The notes under the pieces are model-generated. The model made no database searches and was not told the origin of the DNA. It saw only the letters and a list, made by a program, of their open reading frames with translations. Made by a program: the position numbers and the translations under genes. Shown here piece after piece: positions 54,465 through 64,000 of a stretch of DNA of 64,000 nt. The DNA is from Latrodectus hesperus (Eukaryota; Arthropoda; Arachnida; Araneae; Theridiidae). Positions within the stretch are counted from its first letter, which is position 1. Every line of letters begins with the position of its first letter. The stretch spans positions 45,844,277 through 45,908,276 of the forward strand of contig CM075862.1 of the NCBI GenBank assembly GCA_037975125.1. Reading direction: 5' to 3'.

Positions 54465-57400
54465 AACACCTTAACTAATATAACTATAGTTGGTTTATAT
54501 TTTATGTGAATTATAAAATATAATTCTCTTTATGATTTAAAGAAAGTACTGCAAGCTACTATTACAGTACTAATCAACTGAAAATTGTAATGAAATAAAT
54601 GTTTTTAAAGTAATTATGATTTTCAAAAAATACCTTGCTTTTCAAAAGCAATGTGATATAAAATACATCATTCATATTACTTCTCCTCTAAGAAAGTAAC
54701 TGTTTCATTGTTAGAAAAAATTAAAGATTTGATTAACATATTTTTATGAAATAAATCATTTAAAAATTAAAAAATGAATCATTTCAAGATTACTTTGAGC
54801 ACAGAATCTATGCACTTCAGTGAAAATATAACAGATAATCTGTACATTTGTTATGCAAACTTGAGCCATGTGAACGGTCATCAGATGATAAGTTGAATAT
54901 TTTTCCAGCAGAAGACAGCAACATCTTAAATCTTTCTACAAGGATTTATGATCTCTAGCCATTTTATTTATTTATTCACTGCTAAGAAAGTAAAAAGCTT
55001 CAATCCATCTATTTGATTTTTTTCAACCGTTCCGATTTGGGAAATTAACTACATTTACAATTTTTAACGATACTTAGTACTTTATACAAAACATAGAGTT
55101 TTGTACCGCGAAAAATAAATTTGAAGTGTACTTGATCTAGCGAAAGCAAACCAAATGTGTAATGCTTGATAGCACTTTTAAGTTACAAATTATTCAAATT
55201 ATTATCTTAGGATTCCTTTTTTCAATTTTTTTTGACAAGTGACGTATTGGGAAAAACAAAAACGCATTTGTTGAACTATGCAAAAACAATAATTTTTCGA
55301 AGATAAATGAAGTACAATGAATATCAATTTAATTAAACTACATTACGGGGATGTAAAAAAAGAAGTATAAGGATGCCGTACGTATACGGCTTATATTTCT
55401 ACTTCCAGAGTTCCCTCTTTGGTGGTAATTTTAAAAGATTGATTAAAAAGAACCAATCTTCATTTTCAAAGCAAATTTCCGTAACTGTGTGCACAACAGA
55501 ATCTGCAACTTTTTATTATGAGTTTAAATTATCATTTATTATGGTTTAAATTAATTAACAAACTCTGTGATCAAATTTTGAAATAAAACCTAATCACGGA
55601 TTTAAGACAGCTAAAGACAAACAGCTTGACATAAGTTTTACTCCATCACGTTATCAGTTATATCTCGGACAGAAATTTAGTGGACAAACAGAATAAGGAA
55701 TTTATTTATATAGAACCCAAATCTCATAAATTAATTTTATATATGAAATTTCAGCGTGAAATATTGTAAATTAAAAGTAAATATGTTTTATTTTTTAAAT
55801 TTTTTAGCTTGTTTGAAAGTTGTAGTGCTGAGATACATTCTCTTTTATTTATGATGGTGGCAAGTTTTTAACGTACCAAACTCAAGTATATATTTACAGG
55901 GGAAATTACAGAATGTGTACTAAATTAATTGGTGATATGAGATCAAATTATATAAATAGTGGATTTGTGATTTTTTGTTGTCAATGAAGACTTCTTTCTT
56001 GGGAGAAACAGAGCATTCAAAATTTTGACATAGGAAAATAATTCAATACAAATAAACCAAAATAAAGTATTACCTTCTCAAGTTGAAATTTGATTTCGGG
56101 GTGTAGCTAGACATAAGAATTTTTCCTGATTGGGTTATTAACGTGATGGATGAGGCGTCTAATGTACCATGATTTATCAAAAATATCCCTCGAGTTTTTG
56201 GGTTTCGATAACCGATGTTTCAACGATGATTGAAATATAATCTTTGCCAACAGTTTCTTCAAAATTATATGTATATATATGTGTGTGTGTGTTTTTTTAA
56301 CATTAAATTTATATTTACACCAAGCCGTTGAAAACTGATACACTTAATCAAAATTTGTTAACAAGTGTTAAACAAATTCCTATAAATATTTTTTAAGAGT
56401 TTACGACCGATATGCTTAATAGTATGTACAATACAAAAGAATGTTCGTCATTTTTCATTTAACTTGCGAAAATAATCATGTTCATAACATAATGTTTTTT
56501 TTTTAATTCTCATTAATTTTCTCAAGAGAATATTACAAATATATCAGAAAAAATACAAGATTATTAAACTATATATATAAATGTATAAAAATATACATGT
56601 GCATATAATTTTGATAAATTACAAAATAAATAATAGAAAAATATGAAAATCAATGGCAAAAAATAAATTTTGCAAATTCACGTTTTCATCAAAAGGAAAG
56701 TGTTCAGTTATAAAAAATAGACACTCTTCTGACATGCACAAAGGACAAAGATTTCTAAGTGTAAATCATCCGAAAAAAGTCTGTAATGCAACAGAACATC
56801 AAAGTAAACAATATATCAAAGCAATGTACACAAACCCAAAGTAAAAAAAGAAAATCTTCAGAGCAATACAGCAAACAACCTATCAATGCAGTCTATATAA
56901 ATCTAAAGTAAACTTGAGAATTTTTACATCTAAAGAAAGACTACACAACAATAAAGTTCTTACAAGAGAGAGAGAGCGAGAGATCGAATCTTGAAAGCAC
57001 CTACATATACTTTTATATTAAAGTTACATTATATTTACATCATAATTTAAAAAAACACTTTAAATTTACCTCAGAATTTTTAACTTTGAATTGACCTCAT
57101 AATTTTTAAATGAGTTTTGAATACCATATATTTTACTCCCATTGACATTGATAAATTTTGATGCACTACATTTTTAGTATTCTCATTTTAATTTTAATTT
57201 GTGTATATTGTTTTCATATATTGTCCTCTTTGATGTGTTTTTTTATTTATAGACACTCTTCAGTGGAATAGCACGAAAACTTTAGGACTTTCTCTTTTTG
57301 CTTGTCAAAAAAGTGTTATTTGCATAGCTGATCATCTCCCTCAGGATGAAGGCCCATATGATTTTTAATTTCTTACTTTTCCTTTGCAAGGTTTTTTTTT

Positions 57401-57515
57401 ATTTGTTATTCATTTTCAATTTTTTGTTTTATTTGTATTATTTATTTTCAAATTGTATACTCAATTTATAATTATTTCATTCCTGTTTAAAAGGCTTTCA
57501 AATTACATTTTGCGT
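54465..57515. other. AT-rich intergenic DNA, nothing recognised
   Basis: No supported gene. Short GT (56280) and GA (56967) runs only. A moderately GC-rich stretch at 57250-57360 could not be assigned. Confidence 0.5.
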
Positions 57516-57517
57516 AC

Positions 57518-60020
<2,503 letters not shown>

Positions 60021-60029
60021 AATGAAAAC

Positions 60030-61165
60030 GTCTCATACCGAAATTTTGATAATAGTGCTTGTAATCAATTTAAACTGTAATTGAAACTGACTTGTAGTTA
60101 TTATAAAAATGCTTATGAAGGGATATACACCGTTTCGAAACTCTGCTTACTTCAAAAAGGTGCGTAGTTCTTTACCCGCATGTTAAAGTATAGAGAAATG
60201 TATAAATTGTATTGGATTTCTCCTTCTTTCCATGTCTGGATAAACTACATTTTGTTCATACTTAATAATTTTGAGAACAAAAATAATTTTTCAAATGTTC
60301 TACACAACATTTTTATTTGTTGTTTAACCGCTTCATGTGAGAAACCTTATTTCTTGTTGCAGAAACACATTTTGAACAAAACTAAATAAATATAATGTTT
60401 GTAACTGGTTGATTTAACATTGTATACGTTTTTCTTCGAAATTTTGATCATAGTGGTTGTAATTAACTTAAAGCCCTAAATTAAACTGATCTGTCCTTGT
60501 TGTAGAGAGGTGGCCTGGTTTGTTAGGACGTCGTTCTCATTATCGGAAGGTAGTGAGTTCAAATCTCGGCTTAACCGAAGATCCGTCGTATTCGCTAATG
60601 GCGGCTGGGGGCATATTAAAACCAGGCGTTGTCGCATTGTCCTCCAAGTGAAATGATACCACTGGAGGTGTCAGGACAAGTATCTTAGGTCATTTGCTTG
60701 GTCGTTGCTTCAAAATCACCTAGATACCACCCATCAGCTTCTATCTAACTGGTAGAACCCAAATCAGGGCTAGGTACAGAGAAGCAAGCATGCTTGTGTA
60801 ACGACTCTTTGTAGAGATACGTATGCCGAGATGCACAGCATTTCGGAACTCTGTTTGGTTCAAGAACGAAGGCATATAATTCATCCCCCCTTTTAAATGT
60901 GTTATCGATTCTAAGCGCAGGGAATAAAAAATATGCATTGCATCGGATTTTCAATTCTTTCCCTATTCAGAAAAAATAATTTTTTTCAAATGATAATGAT
61001 GTTTTTCCTGTTTGATTTTTGCAACAATTTCCTTTCTGGGCTATTGTAACTAATGTGTTTTTGTTTTTTCATATACACCTCTCATCGTACGTGCTCTATA
61101 AGTGAAAATGTATTTCTTGGAGCAGAAATCCGTTTTGAACAAAGCTAAGTACAAAACATTTTTTT
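60030..61165 (+). repeat. Tandem duplication, second copy split by a SINE
   Basis: Copy one (about 60030-60385) and copy two (about 60430-61165) share GAAATTTTGATxATAGTG, CATTTCGGAACTCTG-like, ATTGxATxGGATTT and CATTTTGAACAAA-type blocks in the same order. The extra length of copy two is mainly the 300-bp SINE at 60509-60808. Confidence 0.75.
60509..60808 (+). mobile_element. tRNA-derived SINE with 9-bp target duplication
   Basis: The head GGTGGCCTGGTTTGTTAGG (A-box region 60511-60521) is followed by AGTTCAAATCT (B box, 60556-60566). The body includes GAAGATCCGTCG and GGCTGGGGGCATATT. TTGTAGAGA at 60500-60508 and 60809-60817 is the target-site duplication, so the element is exactly 300 bp. 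Related copies lie at 39540-39799 and (fragment) 13215-13330. Confidence 0.85.
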
Positions 61166-61639
61166 CCAAAGCTCATTTTTTTAAATGCAAGGCATACGTT
61201 TTTACTGGAAGTCAAATCTCAAAAAACTACCTCCTAGTAGTTTTATTTTTTCTTACACTGAAATTATTTTCAGAAATGCATTCAGAATACAGTTTATAAT
61301 TCTTGTTTTCTAGATATTAATACTTCTTACGTCCTGAGTAATTTCAAAAATAATTTATTACTACAATAAATATTTTTTTGTAGGTTGGTCCCGAAAAATG
61401 GGATATTTTTATTTTTAGTTACTCAATAACATCAGAAATTTTGGCTGTAAGCAGATTATGAGGAATTAGAATTCATATTTTTTGTTACTGATGATTCCAG
61501 GTAATTTATATTAGTATTTCTTATGAGAATTAAATACTATTACCAATTATATAATAAAATCATTTATCAATGTGTTTAGTACGGTTTATTAAAAATGACA
61601 CGTCAATCCATTAGCCTCAAAACATCAAGGTAGATGAAG

Positions 61640-61830
61640 AAAGCGAGTAATGAATTGTAAGAATGGATGCCAAAATGGCTAAAACTAAGTGATATTCTCC
61701 AACAAGTACAGTGATCATTAGATTAGACGTATTTGGAAAGGAGAGAAAGATGGGGTCAAAATAATCCCTCGTATGTTCAGGAAAGAGTATGAAGTGACAT
61801 GATGATTTGGATATTACTGAAAATAAAATG
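61640..61830 (+). pseudogene. Possible Tc1-like transposase fragment
   Basis: The plus strand reads VIFSNKYSDH, a stop, IRRIWKGERERWGQNNPS and, after another stop, SDMMIW. It resembles the VIFSDES.F....R.YVWR......NP..V...V..GGGS.M.W stretch of Tc1 transposases. It is too short and decayed to be sure, and no terminal repeats were found. Confidence 0.35.
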
Positions 61831-62159
61831 TGTTGTGTGTGTGACGTATGAATAACTATTACCCGAGGAAATGAATTTCACAACTGAAATAATAGCATTC
61901 TGTGTTATTATGCGTCTTGAACATTTATCCCATTTCTTGTTATTGACATCATAAATGTTGATTTGCGTGTTTTCTGTTTTCTTCTAAGCTTTAATTTTTT
62001 GTTTTATTTGGCATTTGTAACCATTGCAGATTTTTACTTTCAGTCTGCTAATAGTCAACAGCGCAATGTCAAATACACTTAAATTTTAAGTAGGAGAATC
62101 CCATGCAATTACTTCCTGATTAAAGAAGTCCTTTATTTTCTTGGGTGATGATTATATGT

Positions 62160-62450
62160 TTAATTGCACATAGGTGGCGCCACTTATAAATATATGAAAT
62201 TTGTTCTATTTACTTCTGCCGTCCTTTAAAACTAGTGTTTCAAGATAGAGCCATGAATGTCGGCTCCAGATGGAAATTCTAACGCATGCGCTCTTGAAGA
62301 AAGTAGTTGTAATAATTTGGCGGTATAAAATGTAAATATTGTTCAGACATAGTTTTAGAAGCCCTATAGTCTCCGATTTGCTTATTTACATTCCTATTAT
62401 TTCTTGTGTGCGAGTGAAAAGCGATAAAAAAAGAATGAGTGCTTAAGTAT
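62160..62450 (+). promoter_or_regulatory. Candidate promoter-like segment
   Basis: A GC-richer patch with ACGCATGCGCTC (NRF1-like core) at about 62281, then GGCGGTATAAAATG (TATA-like) at about 62319 and TTCAGACAT (initiator-like) about 20 bases later. The same NRF1-like core occurs in the island at 52.2 kb. No coding exon follows in the window, so this rests on motifs alone; a solo LTR with its own promoter is an alternative. Confidence 0.25.
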
Positions 62451-62573
62451 TATCCCGTCGACATTTTTCGCCTTAAGAATAAGTCGTAGAGTTTTTGCAA
62501 AATTTAACCTGAGGAAACGAATTTATTTTTCGAAATATGAAGGAAAAGCAAAATAGATTACTTATATCTTTGA

Positions 62574-62622
62574 ACCATATAAAATACAAATAGATGAAAA
62601 ATTTATTTGTATTTTATATGGT
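62574..62622. repeat. Hairpin: perfect 19-bp arms, 11-nt loop
   Basis: ACCATATAAAATACAAATA (62574-62592) and its exact reverse complement (62604-62622). Confidence 0.9.
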
Positions 62623-62655
62623 GCTAAATTGCATCATTGACGACATTTATTTTTT

Positions 62656-62703
62656 CCCAGATATGGTGGACGGGATAATCCCAGATATGGTGGACGGGAT
62701 ATG
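62656..62703 (+). repeat. 24-bp tandem duplication
   Basis: Two adjacent copies of a unit beginning CCCAGATATGGTGGACGGGA; the second differs only in its last bases. Confidence 0.92.
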
Positions 62704-62739
62704 GGGGTAAATACAAAACAGGGGTGGATTACAATTATC

Positions 62740-63920
62740 ACATCTCCTTCTGATTTCTATATTTTAATAAAAATAAACATAACTGGGAATAAAATGCTAT
62801 GATAAAATTAATTTTACTAAATAAATATTTTTGACACTTTATGATGGTTTAATTAAAAATTAATATCTTAAATTTTTTTCCAAAGCCAAAATTAAAATTT
62901 TTGTCAATTCAAATTAAAAATTGTGTAAAAACTTTTTTGGACTCATGAATTGTTTTAATAAGCTTTGGATATATTATAAATTTCAATAAAAAACACACAG
63001 ATTAACAAAGTTTTTTTTATTTAGTGTGAACATTGTCTTTATATTTTAAATTAAAAGTTCTAAATAAGACAAATCACAAGCTATAAATATTGAACATCTG
63101 TAGTTCAATTTAAGAGTACAACTCATTTATTTGAAAAAAAAGTTTTTAATTTTAAAAATGAGAAAATTGATAAATAATTTAAAAAATTTCACATTTATAT
63201 GTATAAAAGATTTAAAGACAATCAGTATCCCATTTCCTTCTGATTTCTGTGTTTTAAGAAAGATATATAAACATAAATGGGAATAAAATATCATATGAAA
63301 AAATTCAGAGTGAAATTAAATAATTTTTTTTCACTAAATATACCAAACAAAATATTTATAAATTGTCACTTTACCATGCTTACATGACATATGCCTGGGG
63401 GGTTACATTATATATTCATTATTTTAAGTACTTTTTTCTACTTTTCTCTTTATCATATCCATATCACAAAACTATATTTTATGTTTGGTTTAATTTTAAA
63501 TTTATTAGCGACTTGTTTATTTTTTAAATTTAATTAAAATTTGTGTCATGTTAATTATGACATTTATTTATTTATTTTTTATTTTACATTTATTTATTTA
63601 TTTATTTATTAAGTATTTATTTATTTATTTGCATATATGAGTTGTTTTAACAAGCATCAATTAAAAAACTGCTTAAATAAATTTTTTGTTTTATTTAGTG
63701 TGTAAATTGTCTACCTTTTAAATTAAAAATTCATGTAAGTTAAATCGCTAGCTGACAATACAATAAATATCTGTAATTCGATTCAAAGTATAACTCATTT
63801 ATTTGAAAAAATAAGATTTTAGTTTTTATAAATGAAAATAGAGTTATAAATGATACATAATTTAATACATTTTCTCAGTTATATGTACAAAAGATCTTGG
63901 ATGAAACTTAGTATTTTATA
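62740..63920 (+). repeat. Diverged large tandem duplication
   Basis: The block at 62740-63220 recurs at about 63225-63910. CCTTCTGATTTCT, TAAACATAA.TGGGAATAAAAT, TTTATTTAGTGTG, CAA.TA..ACTCATTTATTTGA and ATATGTA.AAAAGAT occur in the same order in both. The second copy carries about 185 bp of extra sequence, including an (ATTT)n-rich stretch at 63555-63630. Confidence 0.75.
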
Positions 63921-64000
63921 AAAGAAAAAACATGCTAAGTTTTAGAAAGGTAAGTTAAAAAAATGAGTAAAAAATATTCAATAAAATAAACTTAATAACC

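Overview
The window is arthropod nuclear DNA. It is strongly AT-rich, its one host gene has short GC-richer exons separated by introns of 3-12 kb, and mobile-element debris lies throughout. The mix of elements (DD41D mariner, several Tc1 relics, tRNA-derived SINEs, LINE 3' ends with AAC tails, and a repeat I remember as common in orb-weaver spiders) points to a spider, most likely an araneoid. That placement is inference.

Host gene (2368-32391, + strand). Five exons encode the C-terminal 338 residues of a GPI-anchored alkaline phosphatase. The Mg ligand Glu, the Zn ligands of both sites and a hydrophobic C-terminal tail are all visible. All four introns are phase 1, and the protein reads through the junctions without a missing segment. 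Exons carrying the start, the signal peptide and the nucleophilic Ser must lie left of the window. The introns hold an apparently intact mariner (4780-6711), a mariner whose second half is inverted in place (8570-9860), Tc1 relics (18362-19320 and 22413-23942), a LINE RNase H fragment, SINE relics and long (TA)n and (CA)n tracts.

3' flank and intergenic DNA (32392-64000). The 3' UTR region carries a 150-bp tandem duplication. No further host gene was found in the remaining ~31 kb. This part holds an internally deleted Tc1 (37604-38286), SINEs, a decayed ~6-kb Ty3/gypsy retrotransposon with two ~290-bp LTRs (41033-47029), a mariner relic (48250-49020), a two-stage tandem array (52700-54464, a 135-bp unit followed by a 226-bp unit that shares part of it), a tandem duplication at 60 kb split by a SINE with a 9-bp target duplication, and diverged duplications near the right edge.

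The recurring theme is nesting. Three larger elements abut long (TA)n tracts, small retroposons sit inside older elements, and local tandem duplications are frequent. No defence system, CRISPR array, rRNA, bona fide tRNA or operon was seen.
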